Shown: positions 33,376 through 42,967, counted from the stretch's first letter. The stretch is DNA of 64,000 bases from Verrucomicrobiia bacterium (GCA_019634625.1 JAHCBA010000010.1:1-64000); one strand, 5' to 3'. The notes: generated from the letters alone by a model not told the origin. Numbers and translations: made by a program.

Positions 33376-36300
33376 ATGTCCGTGAAACCGGCCCCCGTCT
33401 CCCGGCGCCTCGTCCGCTGGTCCACGTTCGCCGCCGCCGCCTTCATCCTCTATGCCCTCCTTGCCGGCCTCCTGCTGCCGCGCATCGTCCGTTCCCAGGC
33501 CGAACAACGCCTCTCCGCACTCACCGGCGGCCCCGTCCGTCTGGAACAGGTCCGCTTCCATCCCTTCGCACTCCGCGCCACCCTCAGCGGCCTCTCGGTC
33601 TCCGATCCCCAGTCCGTCCCCCTGATGGGCTGGAGCAACCTGGTCGCCGACGTCCAGATCGCCTCCATCTGGCGCGGCGAACTGCACCTCCGCGAAGTCG
33701 TCCTGGATCATCCATGGGTCCACCTCCACCGTGACGCCGAAGGCCGGATCAACCTCCTTGAACTCCTCGACCGGGTGCAATCCCACTTCCCTCCCGCCGA
33801 CCCGCCCCCGCCCCCGGCCGATCCCTTTCCCCTTTCCCTCGCCCTCCTCCAAATCACCAACGCCACCCTCCATTGGCGTGACGCCGCCACTCCCGTCCCC
33901 TTCGAAACCCGCTGGACGCCCCTGCTCCTCGAAGCCCGGCAGCTCGCCACCCGACGCGATCGCCCGGCCGCTCCCTGGTCCCTTGTCGCCCAAGGCAATT
34001 CCGGGGAACGCCTCGAAGCCCGCGGCACCCTCGCCGTCACCCCGCTCGCCGCCCAAGGCACCCTGGCACTCTCGGACCTGCCCCTCCCCAAACACGATCC
34101 CTACGCCGCCGCCGTCTCGCCCCTCCAGCTTGAGTCCGGGCGCCTTTCCCTCGAAATCCCCTTCCGACTGGCCTGGTCCTCCGACGGACCGGCGGCCCAC
34201 CTCGACCATGCCGGCATCGCCCTGCGGGACCTCGCGCTCACCGAACGCACCAACGGCCTCCCCTTCGCCGCCGTATCCATTCTGGACCTGCGCGGCCTGA
34301 ACGCCTCCCTCGAGGCCCGAACCGCGTCGTTGACCGAAATGCGGCTCCAGGGCGGTTCCCTCCAACTCCGCCGCACCCCGTCCGAACCTTCCAATGTCAA
34401 GGGTCTCCTCCGCCCGGAGGTGATCGATGAACTGGTCCGCGACTTCACCGACTGGCAGGCCACCCTCGAAGCCCTCCAGATCGAGGGGTTCACCGTCGCC
34501 CATTCCGACACCACCTTCGAACCCGCCGCCGCCGCCCTGCTCGGGCCCATGACCCTTTCCCTCCGCAATCTGTCCAACCGCTCCAACGCACCACCCGCCA
34601 CCCTCGACTGGACCGCCCCCTGGTCGCCGGCCGGCACCCTCCGCGTCGAGGCCGAGGCCACCGTGCTGCCCACCCGCGCCACCGCCACGGTCTCCCTCGA
34701 AGACCTCGCCGTGGATCCCTTCCACCCCTACCTCGCCCGCCTCGCCCACCTCGATCTCCAGCGCGGACACCTCGTCGCATCACTCCGCGCCACCTACGGC
34801 CATGGCGCCGCCGCAGATCCCCTCGTCCAGGTCACCGGCAACCTCGCCCTCCGCAACGTCGCCGCCCTCGATTCCCTCAACAGCACCGACTTCATCCGCT
34901 GGGACGCAGTCGAACTCAACGGCCTCGACCTCGCCCTCGAACCCCACCGCATCGCCCTCGATGAACTCGCCGTCCGCCACCTCCAGACCAGCCTCATCGT
35001 CTCCTCCAACGGCCAGCTCAATGTCCTCGAACTCATCCGCGAAACCGAAGAACTCACCCGCTCCTCCCCCGAATCCCCGGAACCCGCCCCTTCTCCTTCA
35101 CCCGCCGAAGCCTCTCCGCCCGCCGATGCCGATGCCGATGCTGATGCTGATGCTGATGCTGATACTGATGCTGCCGATCCCGGCACCCGCGTCGCCGGTT
35201 CCGCCCCCGCCCTGCCCTGGCCCGTCGCCCTGGGCGCCCTTCGCCTCGAAGGACTCTCCCTCATCGCCGCCGACCGCTTCTACGCCGATGGCTTCCGCAC
35301 CCAGGTCGAATCCATCGACGGCGAAATCCGCAGCCTCTCCCATCCCTACCGCCAACCGACCGAGATCGACCTGGCAGGGCGCCTCGATGCCCTCTCCGGA
35401 TTCACCCTCAAAGGCCAGGTCCGCCTCGACCCCGAAGCCTTCGGCACCGACCTCGCCCTCACCACCCAGCGCGCCGATCTCACCCGCTTCACCCCCTACG
35501 CCATCCGTTTCGCCGGCTACCCCATCACCGCCGGAGTCCTCGATGCCCAGGTCCGCTATCGCGTCGAGGGCGACCAGCTCGAGGCCGACAACCGCCTCCG
35601 CCTCGACCGCTTCACCCTCGGACCCCGCACCAACAGCCCCGACGCCATCAACCTTCCCCTCAAGCTCGGTCTCGCCCTCCTCAAGGACCGCGACGGTCGC
35701 ATCGAACTGGACCTGCCCCTCTCCGGCAGCCTCGCCAACCCCGAGTTCCGCGTCGCTCCCATCCTCTGGCAGGCCTTCCGCAACGCCATCCTCAAGGTCG
35801 CCACCGCCCCCTTCGCCATGCTCGGCTCCCTCTTCGGCAGCCGTGACACCCTCGAATTCGTCGAGTTCTTTCCCGGCTCCGCCGAACTCGCCCCCGCCCA
35901 GACCAACCGCGTCGCCGTCCTCGCCCGCGCCCTTCGCAATCGTCCCGCCCTCACCCTCGAATTCCTCCCGTCCTTCGATCCCGCCTCCGACCGTCAGGCC
36001 CTCGCCCGCCGCCGCGTCGAGGATTCCCTCCGCGAACTCCTCGCCGCGGAACTCGGACCCGACACCCCGCCCCCGCCCCCAGGCCAGCTCCTCGCCCCGG
36101 ACGTCCGCCAACGCCTCGTCGGACTCCTCCACGCCCGCGAGTTCGGTGCCGCCACCCCATCCCCGAATCCCACCGATGCCCCGGCTCCCGTCGCTGCCGC
36201 GTCCCCCCCGGCTCCCACCCTCTCCGCCGACCAGATGGAACAGCGCCTCGTCGAAATCGCCCGCATCGAACCCGCCGACCTTCAGGACCTCGCCCTGCGC

Positions 36301-36444
36301 CGTGCCCAGGCCGTCCTCGATCTCCTCCAGCGTGCCCCCGACCCCGACGCACCCGCCATCGAGCCCGAACGCCTTCAAATCGTTCCGGACGATCCCGACA
36401 ACCCCGGATTGGGACAGCGCCGCGTCACCTTCCGCCTCCAGTGA
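33376..36444 (+). CDS. AsmA-like DUF748 envelope protein
   Basis: 1022 residues. An N-terminal membrane anchor (STFAAAAFILYALLAGLLLP) is followed by the DUF748/AsmA pattern: L..LTGGPVRLEQVRFHPFALRATLSGLSVSDP near 50-80, LREVVLDHPWVHLHRDAEGRINLLELL near 110-135, repeats of the same kind later, and FLPSFDPASDR near 860. The family is related to AsmA/TamB-like proteins that bridge the periplasm; inner-membrane anchoring with lipid transport or envelope biogenesis is likely. About residues 583-600 are an (Asp-Ala) run from a GATGCC/GATGCT hexamer tract, within a linker. The ATG at 33376 is used because upstream is repeat. Confidence 0.85.
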   Translation: MSVKPAPVSRRLVRWSTFAAAAFILYALLAGLLLPRIVRSQAEQRLSALTGGPVRLEQVRFHPFALRATLSGLSVSDPQSVPLMGWSNLVADVQIASIWRGELHLREVVLDHPWVHLHRDAEGRINLLELLDRVQSHFPPADPPPPPADPFPLSLALLQITNATLHWRDAATPVPFETRWTPLLLEARQLATRRDRPAAPWSLVAQGNSGERLEARGTLAVTPLAAQGTLALSDLPLPKHDPYAAAVSPLQLESGRLSLEIPFRLAWSSDGPAAHLDHAGIALRDLALTERTNGLPFAAVSILDLRGLNASLEARTASLTEMRLQGGSLQLRRTPSEPSNVKGLLRPEVIDELVRDFTDWQATLEALQIEGFTVAHSDTTFEPAAAALLGPMTLSLRNLSNRSNAPPATLDWTAPWSPAGTLRVEAEATVLPTRATATVSLEDLAVDPFHPYLARLAHLDLQRGHLVASLRATYGHGAAADPLVQVTGNLALRNVAALDSLNSTDFIRWDAVELNGLDLALEPHRIALDELAVRHLQTSLIVSSNGQLNVLELIRETEELTRSSPESPEPAPSPSPAEASPPADADADADADADADTDAADPGTRVAGSAPALPWPVALGALRLEGLSLIAADRFYADGFRTQVESIDGEIRSLSHPYRQPTEIDLAGRLDALSGFTLKGQVRLDPEAFGTDLALTTQRADLTRFTPYAIRFAGYPITAGVLDAQVRYRVEGDQLEADNRLRLDRFTLGPRTNSPDAINLPLKLGLALLKDRDGRIELDLPLSGSLANPEFRVAPILWQAFRNAILKVATAPFAMLGSLFGSRDTLEFVEFFPGSAELAPAQTNRVAVLARALRNRPALTLEFLPSFDPASDRQALARRRVEDSLRELLAAELGPDTPPPPPGQLLAPDVRQRLVGLLHAREFGAATPSPNPTDAPAPVAAASPPAPTLSADQMEQRLVEIARIEPADLQDLALRRAQAVLDLLQRAPDPDAPAIEPERLQIVPDDPDNPGLGQRRVTFRLQ

Positions 36445-36463
36445 AATCCCATCGGCCCGCCCT

Positions 36464-37198
36464 CTATCGCAACACACCGTCCCGCAATTCCGGCACTCGC
36501 ACCGTGGTATCCTGACGCAGGCACCACGCCACATCCCCGGCCAGCGCCTCGCGCCCCAGCAATCGACGCGCATTCCCCGCCCGTCGCACCCCCCGGTCCG
36601 GTTCCCCAACCCCCATCCGCCACGCTGCCAGCGCCAGCCACGCTCCGTCCTCAAACTCCACCTCCCCCTCCAGCAACCCGCACAACGCCCCCGCCACCAG
36701 CACATCCTCGTACGCCACTCGTTCCCCCGTCCCGCTGCACACCGCCAGCACCCGCGCCATCCCCGAACCCCGGATCGCCCCGGCCACCGCACCGAGATTC
36801 AGGAACGCCCCCGCCAGCACCCGTTCCGCCCCCGCGCACGCCCGCAACGCCCGCGTCCCGTTGGTCGTCGTCAGGACAATCCGCCGCCCCGCCACCCGCT
36901 CCCGCGTGAACTCCCGCGGCGAATTCCCAAGGTCGAACCCCGTTCCCCCCGTCCATTCCGGCCCAATCCGCCATCCGTCCCGCTCCCCCGCCAGCAAACA
37001 GTCCCCGTCCCGACGCCGCGCCTCCAGCGCCTCCTCGATCGTCACCACCGGCACCACCCCCGACGCCCCGTTGTCCAACGCCGTAATCGCCGTGCTCGTC
37101 GCCCGCAACACATCGAAGACCACGCACACCGTCCCCGGCTGCCCCTCCCCCGACAACGTCCCGAACTCCGCCGGCGTGAAATAAACGTCCATCCGCAT
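36464..37198 (-). CDS. comB: 2-phosphosulfolactate phosphatase-like protein (ComB family)
   Basis: 244 residues. ComB features: VCVVFDVLRATSTAITALDNGA near the start, PVVTIEEA, GE..GWRI....GNSPREF, IVLTTTNGTRAL and LAVCSGTGERVAYEDVLVAGAL. In archaea ComB makes sulfolactate for coenzyme M; in bacteria the family's role is less clear. It is the last gene of an arsR-ogg-comB series and lies 13 bp after the glycosylase. The ATG at 37198 or 37192 could be the start. Confidence 0.85.
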   Translation of the reverse strand: MRMDVYFTPAEFGTLSGEGQPGTVCVVFDVLRATSTAITALDNGASGVVPVVTIEEALEARRRDGDCLLAGERDGWRIGPEWTGGTGFDLGNSPREFTRERVAGRRIVLTTTNGTRALRACAGAERVLAGAFLNLGAVAGAIRGSGMARVLAVCSGTGERVAYEDVLVAGALCGLLEGEVEFEDGAWLALAAWRMGVGEPDRGVRRAGNARRLLGREALAGDVAWCLRQDTTVRVPELRDGVLR

Positions 37199-37211
37199 CG
37201 CGCCCCCATCC

Positions 37212-38102
37212 TCACACGAGGCCCGCCACCGGCGCCACCCTCCCCGCCCGCTTCCGGATTCCGTGAAACAGATACTGCTGCGCCCAGCCGCCGTACGGAC
37301 CGAAATGCCCCTCCGCCAGGGCCATGATCTCCGCCGCCCGTACCGTCCGTCCCGGAAAATACCATTCCCCCAGCGCCCGCCGCACCCAGACATCCACCGG
37401 AAATGCCGCGTCGAAGCCGCCCGCAAACAGCAGCACACAGTCCGCGATCTTCCGCCCCACGCCCGGCAACCCCTCCAGACGTGCCCGGGCTTCATTCAGG
37501 GAAAGGGCCTTCAACCCCTCCAGATCCAGGTTCCCAGACGCCACCGCCCCCGCCGCCGCCCGCAGAGAAGCCGCCCGGAATCCCATCCGACATTCCCGCA
37601 ATTCGCTCTCCGACACCTTCGCCAGCACCCCGGCCTCGGGAAATGCATGGAACATCGGCCCCCCCTCCGACCCCCGCACCGGCTTCCCCCAACGCTCGCA
37701 CAGCAAGCCCACCACCTGCCGGATCTGCGGGATCTGCTTCGTGGACGACATCAGGAACGACGCCAGACACTCCCACGGATCCTGTCGCAACAGGCGCAAT
37801 CCCCGACACGACCGCACCGCCTCCGCCAGCACCGCATCCGGCGGAAACGTCGCCAGCACGGCCTCCAGGTCCACCGACACCCGCAGATACTCGCGCAACC
37901 ATTCCCAGTTCCCCGGATCCACCCCCGACTCCGCCCGGATCACGCCCTCCCCGCTCGACAACCGCACCCAGCGCCCGCCCACCACCCCTTCCCACGCCCC
38001 GTCCCGAAACACCCACCGGAACGCCTGGCCCGAATCCAGCGTCGCCCCCAGATCGTAGTCGCGCACCCGGAACTCCCGAACCCATCGCCGCCCGCTGCTC
38101 AC
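37212..38102 (-). CDS. ogg: 8-oxoguanine DNA glycosylase / AP lyase (Ogg1-like, HhH-GPD)
   Basis: 296 residues. An N-terminal OGG domain (LGATLDSGQAFRW) is followed by LMSSTKQIPQIRQVV, where the Lys is expected to be the Schiff-base nucleophile (about 135), and the HhH-GPD motif LEGLPGVGRKIADCVLLFAG..AAFPVDVWVRR with its catalytic Asp. It removes oxidised guanine opposite cytosine. The GTG start at 38102 overlaps the stop of the ArsR gene by 4 bp (GTGA), so the pair is coupled. Confidence 0.9.
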   Translation of the reverse strand: MSSGRRWVREFRVRDYDLGATLDSGQAFRWVFRDGAWEGVVGGRWVRLSSGEGVIRAESGVDPGNWEWLREYLRVSVDLEAVLATFPPDAVLAEAVRSCRGLRLLRQDPWECLASFLMSSTKQIPQIRQVVGLLCERWGKPVRGSEGGPMFHAFPEAGVLAKVSESELRECRMGFRAASLRAAAGAVASGNLDLEGLKALSLNEARARLEGLPGVGRKIADCVLLFAGGFDAAFPVDVWVRRALGEWYFPGRTVRAAEIMALAEGHFGPYGGWAQQYLFHGIRKRAGRVAPVAGLV

Positions 38103-38416
38103 CCCGCCGGCTCCTTCATCGGCCGGTCGAACCGGAACACGCAACAGCCCAGGTCGAGTTGCGTCTCGGCCCGCGTCAGCCGCTGCCGAAATGCCGGCAG
38201 CACCTGGCACTCCACGTGGCTCCCCGTCTTCTCCGTCACCACAATCCCCGCTTCCCGCAGGATCCGCAGATGCTTCGACACGTTGTACTGCGGCGCCCCC
38301 ACCCGCTCGGTCAGCTCGTTCACCGTCATCGGCCGACCCAGCAGTTCCCGGACAATCCGCCACCGCGTCTCGTCCCCCAACGCCTTCAGCATCTTGATGC
38401 AGACTTCGGAACCCAT
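38099..38416 (-). CDS. ArsR-family winged-helix transcriptional regulator
   Basis: 105 residues. The winged helix reads MLKALGDETRWRIVRELLGR, MTVNELTERVGAPQYNVSKHLRILREAGIV and EKTGSHVEC near residues 9-75. A Cys-Cys pair (LDLGCCVFRF) lies near the C-terminus and could bind a metal or sense redox, unlike the classical CxC site. It is the first gene of the arsR-ogg-comB operon, and autoregulation is likely. The ATG at 38416 is chosen over a TTG or ATG further upstream. Confidence 0.85.
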   Translation of the reverse strand: MGSEVCIKMLKALGDETRWRIVRELLGRPMTVNELTERVGAPQYNVSKHLRILREAGIVVTEKTGSHVECQVLPAFRQRLTRAETQLDLGCCVFRFDRPMKEPAG

Positions 38417-38511
38417 CCCGGTCCCGCACCCTATGGACCCCCGCCCCCACCGACAAGCCGCCAACTCGGCGTTTGCCTCCCGGCCCCGCCCGGCATGAAA
38501 TCCCCCGCGCC

Positions 38512-39690
38512 ATGTCCGCCAACCCGACCCGCCCCACCCAACCCCATCCCCCCACCCTGGGCCTCGTCGGCGGCGGTCAACTCGCTAGGATGACCGCCCA
38601 GGCCGTCGCCCAACTCGGCGGCCGCGTTGCCATCCTCGAACGGCGCGAACATTCCCCCGCCAGCGGCCTCGCCGACCACTCCCTCATCGGCGACTGGGAC
38701 AACCCCGACGATCTCCTCCGCCTGGCCCGCCTCTGCGATGTCCTGACCCTCGAAAACGAATTCGTCGATGCCGAAGCCCTCGCCGTGGTCGAACGCCATG
38801 GTCATCCCCTCCACCCCGGCTCCGGCACGGTCAAGATCGTCCAGGACAAGCTCTGGCAGAAACAGGCGCTCGCCTCCGACGCCATCCCCCTCCCCCGCTT
38901 CGCCGACACCCCCACCCGCGACGACGCCCTCCGCTTCGCCACCGAAACCGGCTGGCCCGTGGTCCTCAAAAAGCGACGCAACGGCTACGACGGCAAAGGC
39001 AATGCCACAGTCCGCTCCCCGGCCGAACTCGAAGCCGCCTGGTGCGCCCTCGACGGCGACCGCCACGCCCTCATGGCCGAAGCCTGGTTCGCCTTCGAAC
39101 GCGAACTCGCCGTCATGATCACCCGCTCGCCGTCCGGTTCCGCCGTCATCTATCCCGTCGTGGAAACCCACCAGCGCAACCACATCTGCCACGTCGTCCA
39201 CGCCCCCGCCCCCATCCCCGAACCGCTCGCCCATCAAGCCGCCGATCTCGCCCGCCGCGCCGTCGCCGCCGTCGGCGGCATCGGCACCTTCGGCGTCGAA
39301 ATGTTCCTCGCCGCCGACGGTTCCATCGCCCTCAACGAACTCGCCCCCCGCGTCCACAACTCCGGCCACTACACCATCGAGGCCTGCGCCTGTTCCCAGT
39401 TCGAAAACCATGTCCGCGCCGTCCTCGGCTGGCCCCTCGGCTCCCCACGCATGCGCGCCCCCGCCGCCGTCATGGTCAACCTCCTCGGCGCCGCCTCCGG
39501 CCCCGGCTGGCCCCACGGTCTCGACATCGCCCTCGCCATTCCCGGCGTCGCCGTCCACCTCTACGGCAAAGCCACCAGCGCTCCCGGCCGCAAAATGGGC
39601 CACGTCACCGCCCTCGCCGATTCCCTCGACGAAGCCCGGCGCCTCGCCTCCCAGGCCGCCAGCGCCCTCCGCTTCGGCGGCCCGACTTGA
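38512..39690 (+). CDS. purK: N5-carboxyaminoimidazole ribonucleotide synthase
   Basis: 392 residues, an ATP-grasp enzyme. LGLVGGGQLARMTAQAVAQLG at residues 15-36, then LTLENEFVDAEAL, VKIVQDKLWQKQ, KKRRNGYDGKGN (ATP-grasp loop), NELAPRVHNSGHYTIEAC and the C-terminal LYGKA...GRKMGHV. It carboxylates aminoimidazole ribonucleotide with ATP and bicarbonate in purine synthesis. The usual partner purE is not in the window. The start at 38512 follows an ArsR promoter region divergently. Confidence 0.95.
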   Translation: MSANPTRPTQPHPPTLGLVGGGQLARMTAQAVAQLGGRVAILERREHSPASGLADHSLIGDWDNPDDLLRLARLCDVLTLENEFVDAEALAVVERHGHPLHPGSGTVKIVQDKLWQKQALASDAIPLPRFADTPTRDDALRFATETGWPVVLKKRRNGYDGKGNATVRSPAELEAAWCALDGDRHALMAEAWFAFERELAVMITRSPSGSAVIYPVVETHQRNHICHVVHAPAPIPEPLAHQAADLARRAVAAVGGIGTFGVEMFLAADGSIALNELAPRVHNSGHYTIEACACSQFENHVRAVLGWPLGSPRMRAPAAVMVNLLGAASGPGWPHGLDIALAIPGVAVHLYGKATSAPGRKMGHVTALADSLDEARRLASQAASALRFGGPT

Positions 39691-39752
39691 CCCCCTTCCC
39701 ACATTCCGCTTCCCCCACCGCCCCGCCCCAACCTAGCGTGCCGGTCAGTTCC

Positions 39753-40418
39753 ATGGAAAAGCCGCGCATCCTCATCGTCGAGGACGATGACCTCCAGGCG
39801 GAGATCTACGAGGACGCCCTCGCCGATCTCGAACTCTACCGCGCCCGCTCGGGGCGGGAGGCGCTCACCGTGCTCGCCAAGACCGCGCCCCATCTCATCA
39901 TCCTCGATCACATCCTCGACGACGGCGATCTCGGCCTCGACTACCTCCCCGAACTGAAGGAAGCCATGCCCCACGTCCCCGTCGTCGTCATCAGCGGCGC
40001 CATGGACGTCCATGAGCAGATCGAAGCCCTCCAGGGACCCCGCCGCGCCCATTACTGCCTGTCCAAGCCGGTGGACCTCGAAGAACTCCGCCGCACCATC
40101 GACACCGCCCTCCGCGAATGCGGCGAAATGGAGATTGTCCGCACCTTCGAATCCCTCGAACGCTCCCGCCGCGCCGACATCCAGGAACTCCTCAGCCGCT
40201 CCACCGACCGCCTCAGCCGCCAGAACGAAATCCTCCGCCTCGTCAAGGACATCGCCACCCGGCCCAACATCTCCGCCCTCGCCCGCCAGTTCCAGGTCGC
40301 CCGCCGCACCATCATCCGTGATCTCCACGAACTCATCCGCCGTGGCCAGCTTCCCCCGGAAGTCTATCCCCGCTGGGAATCCGAATCCGACGACGAGCTG
40401 CACCCTCCCTCGTCCTGA
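39753..40418 (+). CDS. response regulator with C-terminal helix-turn-helix
   Basis: 221 residues. The receiver domain has the acidic pair EDDD (about 10-13), phospho-acceptor Asp in LIILDHILDDGD (about 51-56), VVISGA for the Thr/Ser and SKPVD for the Lys. A helical linker leads to a helix-turn-helix (ISALARQFQVARRTIIRDLH at about 176-195) and a short acidic tail. No kinase gene is adjacent. The position between purK and era on the same strand gives no hint about the target. Confidence 0.85.
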   Translation: MEKPRILIVEDDDLQAEIYEDALADLELYRARSGREALTVLAKTAPHLIILDHILDDGDLGLDYLPELKEAMPHVPVVVISGAMDVHEQIEALQGPRRAHYCLSKPVDLEELRRTIDTALRECGEMEIVRTFESLERSRRADIQELLSRSTDRLSRQNEILRLVKDIATRPNISALARQFQVARRTIIRDLHELIRRGQLPPEVYPRWESESDDELHPPSS

Positions 40419-40425
40419 CCCCTCC

Positions 40426-41304
40426 ATGTCGTCCTCCCCCAACGCCGCCTTCCGCGCCGGCCTCGCCGCGCTGATAGGCCGCACCAACGTCGGCAAGTCC
40501 ACCCTCCTCAACGCCCTCGTGGACTCCAAGATCGCAATCGTCTCCCCCAAACCCCAGACCACCCGCCACCCCGTCCACGGCGTCGTCCACCGGCCCCAGG
40601 GCCAGCTCGTCCTCGTGGACACCCCGGGCTTCTTCAAGACCCACGCCAGTGCCCTCGTGGACCGACTCCACCATCGCGCCCGCACCGCCCTCGACGGCAT
40701 CGACCTCGTGATCCACGTCGTCGATCCCTCCCGCCCTCCCGGTCCCGAGGAAACCATGGTCCTCGACACCCTCGCCCACTGCCCCCAACCCCGCGTCCTC
40801 TGTCTCAACAAGTCCGACCTGCGCGAACGTCCCCACCGCGACGCCTGGATCGCCCGCGCCGGCGAGTACTCCGCCCTCGCCGAAGTCTCCGCCATCGCCC
40901 GCCGCGGCATCGAACCCCTCATCGACACCCTCCTCGCCCTCCTCCCGCCCGGCGAACCCCTCTACCCCCCGTCCGATCTCACCAACGCCCATCGCGACTT
41001 CCGCATCGCCGAGTGCATCCGCGAAAAAATCTACCTCCTCACCGGCGAGGAAGTCCCCTATCGCACCGCCGTCCGCCTCGATGCCACCGACACCGAGCAG
41101 CGCGAGCCCCCCGCCAAACCCCGCACCCGCATCACCGCCACCATCCTGGTCGCCAACGACCGCTACAAGGCCATGCTCATCGGAGCCGGCGGCCAGATGG
41201 TCAAAAAGATCCGCGCCGCCGCCCGCGGCGATCTCCAACGACTGATCGGCACCCCCGTCGCCCTCGATCTCAACGTCCGCACCGACGCCCATCTGCCCGA
41301 GTAG
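40426..41304 (+). CDS. era: GTPase Era
   Basis: 292 residues. G1 is GRTNVGKST (Thr in place of the common Pro), the switch region is IVSPKPQTTRHPVHGVV, G3 is DTPGF, G4 is NKSD and G5 is SAI. The C-terminal KH domain has AMLIGAGGQMVKKIRAAARG. Era binds the 3' end of 16S rRNA and helps 30S maturation. It starts 7 bp after the response regulator stop, and is probably cotranscribed with it. Confidence 0.93.
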   Translation: MSSSPNAAFRAGLAALIGRTNVGKSTLLNALVDSKIAIVSPKPQTTRHPVHGVVHRPQGQLVLVDTPGFFKTHASALVDRLHHRARTALDGIDLVIHVVDPSRPPGPEETMVLDTLAHCPQPRVLCLNKSDLRERPHRDAWIARAGEYSALAEVSAIARRGIEPLIDTLLALLPPGEPLYPPSDLTNAHRDFRIAECIREKIYLLTGEEVPYRTAVRLDATDTEQREPPAKPRTRITATILVANDRYKAMLIGAGGQMVKKIRAAARGDLQRLIGTPVALDLNVRTDAHLPE

Positions 41305-41330
41305 GCTCACTCATCCAAGGCGGGCTCCTT

Positions 41331-41439
41331 CGGAGGGCCGGGTTCCACGAGGCCGCAACGGTGGGGAGCGTTGGGTTGAGGACTCGCGGAGCTCGTCCCT
41401 CCGATTCGCAGCCTCCTCACCCGCAACCCCGGGATGCAC
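41331..41439. repeat. element A copy A6, lacking one outer end
   Basis: Inner repeats from CGGAGGGCCGGGTTCCACGA (41331) to CTCGTCCCTCCG (to 41403), then the outer end CCTCACCCGCAACCCCGGGATGCACC. The left outer end is missing. It lies between era and the NHL-repeat gene. Confidence 0.8.
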
Positions 41440-41527
41440 CGCACGGAGGGTCCCTTCATTATCCCCGCTCGACACCGCCCCCGGGGCCGCATAGAAGCTC
41501 GCCCATCCACTGCACCCAGCAGACTCC

Positions 41528-42607
41528 ATGAACCGTCGCGCCTTCCTCCGGTCCGCCGCCACCGCCGCCATCGCCTGCCCCGCCATCCTCCGTGCCGCCG
41601 ACAAAGCCGGCAGCCGGCCCGCCGTCGTCGGCCAGGGCGAACACACCTACGAATGCCACCACGCCTGGGGCGAGGTCCCCACCCACATCCGATGGGGCGA
41701 AACCCACGGCGTCGCCGTCGATGCCGAAGGCCTCATCTACATCAAGAACAACACCGGCCCGTCCGGACGCCGCCACCAGGATTGCATCGTCGTCTTCGAT
41801 TCCGCCGGCCGGTTCGTCCGCAGCTTCGGCGACGAATACAGCGCCCATAACATCCACACCGTCGGCCACGGCATCGACATCCGGAAGGAAGGCTCCACCG
41901 AGTACCTCTACCTCACCCACACCTGGGCCAACCTCGTCACCAAGACCACCCTCCAGGGCGAAATCGTCTGGGCCCTCAGCACCCCCTGGGAATCCGGCGC
42001 CTATAAGGACCGCAAGGAATTCATCCCCACCAACGTCGCCTTCCATCCCTCCGACGGCTCCTTCTACGTCGCCGACGGCTATGGCTCCGGCCATATCCAT
42101 CGCTACAGCGCCGACGGACGTTACCTCGCCAGCTTCGGCGGCAAGGGCGGACGCGATCAGCACGGCCGCTTCGCCACCCCCCACGGCCTCTGGGTGGACA
42201 CCCGGCCCGGCCGCGAACCCCAGCTCTGCATCTGCGACCGCGCCAACGCCCGCCTCGAATACTTCTCCCTCGACGGCCAGTACCTCTCGACCCTCGAAGA
42301 CCTCAGCTTCCCCGCCCACCTCGACACCCGCGGCGATCTCCTGCTCTGCCCCGATCTCCACGCCCGCGTGACCCTCTTCAACCGGGACAACACGGTCATC
42401 GCCCACCTCGGCTACGACCAGGCCTGGACCGATCGCGTCCTCAACAAGGGCGGCCAGGGCGGTCTCCTCATGCGCACCCGCCCCGACACCTGGGAGAACG
42501 GCCGTTTCATCCATCCCCACGACGCCTGCTTCGACCACGACGGCAACATCTACGTCGTCGAGTGGGTCTCCGTCGGGCGCGTCACCAAACTGACCCGCCG
42601 CACCTGA
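41528..42607 (+). CDS. Tat-exported NHL-repeat beta-propeller protein
   Basis: 359 residues. A Tat-type signal, MNRRAFLRSAATAAIACPAI (twin Arg), leads into a six-bladed propeller with NHL-like blades: ETHGVAVDAEGLIYI, HTVGHGIDIRKEG, NVAFHPSDGSFYVADGYGSG, GRFATPHGLWVDTR, LDTRGDLL.C and FIHPHDACFDHDGNIYVVEW. His and Asp residues recur at blade ends, as in peptidylglycine-lyase-like propellers. A binding or lyase role is possible, but I cannot tell which. Confidence 0.8.
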   Translation: MNRRAFLRSAATAAIACPAILRAADKAGSRPAVVGQGEHTYECHHAWGEVPTHIRWGETHGVAVDAEGLIYIKNNTGPSGRRHQDCIVVFDSAGRFVRSFGDEYSAHNIHTVGHGIDIRKEGSTEYLYLTHTWANLVTKTTLQGEIVWALSTPWESGAYKDRKEFIPTNVAFHPSDGSFYVADGYGSGHIHRYSADGRYLASFGGKGGRDQHGRFATPHGLWVDTRPGREPQLCICDRANARLEYFSLDGQYLSTLEDLSFPAHLDTRGDLLLCPDLHARVTLFNRDNTVIAHLGYDQAWTDRVLNKGGQGGLLMRTRPDTWENGRFIHPHDACFDHDGNIYVVEWVSVGRVTKLTRRT

Positions 42608-42646
42608 ACGGACTCCCCAGCCTGGATGCCGGCGAATCGCGATCCC

Positions 42647-42673
42647 CCATTCGCCATTCGCCATTCGCCATTC
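42647..42673. repeat. 7-bp tandem repeat (CCATTCG)x4
   Basis: Four adjacent CCATTCG units, the last ending in C. A shorter similar run (CCATTCCCCATTCGCCA) occurs near 62409-62425. It lies in the 141-bp gap before the zinc-ribbon gene. Confidence 0.75.
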
Positions 42674-42748
42674 CCAATAAGTCCGAAGTCGTATCCTCCC
42701 CGCACCCCACGCGGTGCTACCCATGATCGCGGCGCCTGACGCCCGACC

Positions 42749-42967
42749 ATGGAACCCCACCACCCTCCGCCCCACCCAGGTCCGGAACGCGACTGGCCCG
42801 ATTGTGATGTGTTCTGCATCACGGGCTACGCCGGCACCGAGACCCCGTGCGGCTGGCGCGGACGCTTCCATGAGACCGAATGGGACGACGCCTCAGGCAC
42901 CCGCCGCTGTCCCCGCTGCCATCGCACCAGCCTGCTCGGCGTCGATCCCCTGGACGCCGAATCCTGA
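42749..42967 (+). CDS. small zinc-ribbon-like protein
   Basis: 72 residues. Cysteines lie in DCDVFC, TPCGW and RCPRCH, compatible with a C-x(3)-C / C-x(2)-C treble clef. The rest is acidic. No family name is offered. It could be a DNA- or RNA-binding or a regulatory peptide. The composition is not that of a shadow frame, and it sits between two same-strand genes. Confidence 0.5.
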   Translation: MEPHHPPPHPGPERDWPDCDVFCITGYAGTETPCGWRGRFHETEWDDASGTRRCPRCHRTSLLGVDPLDAES

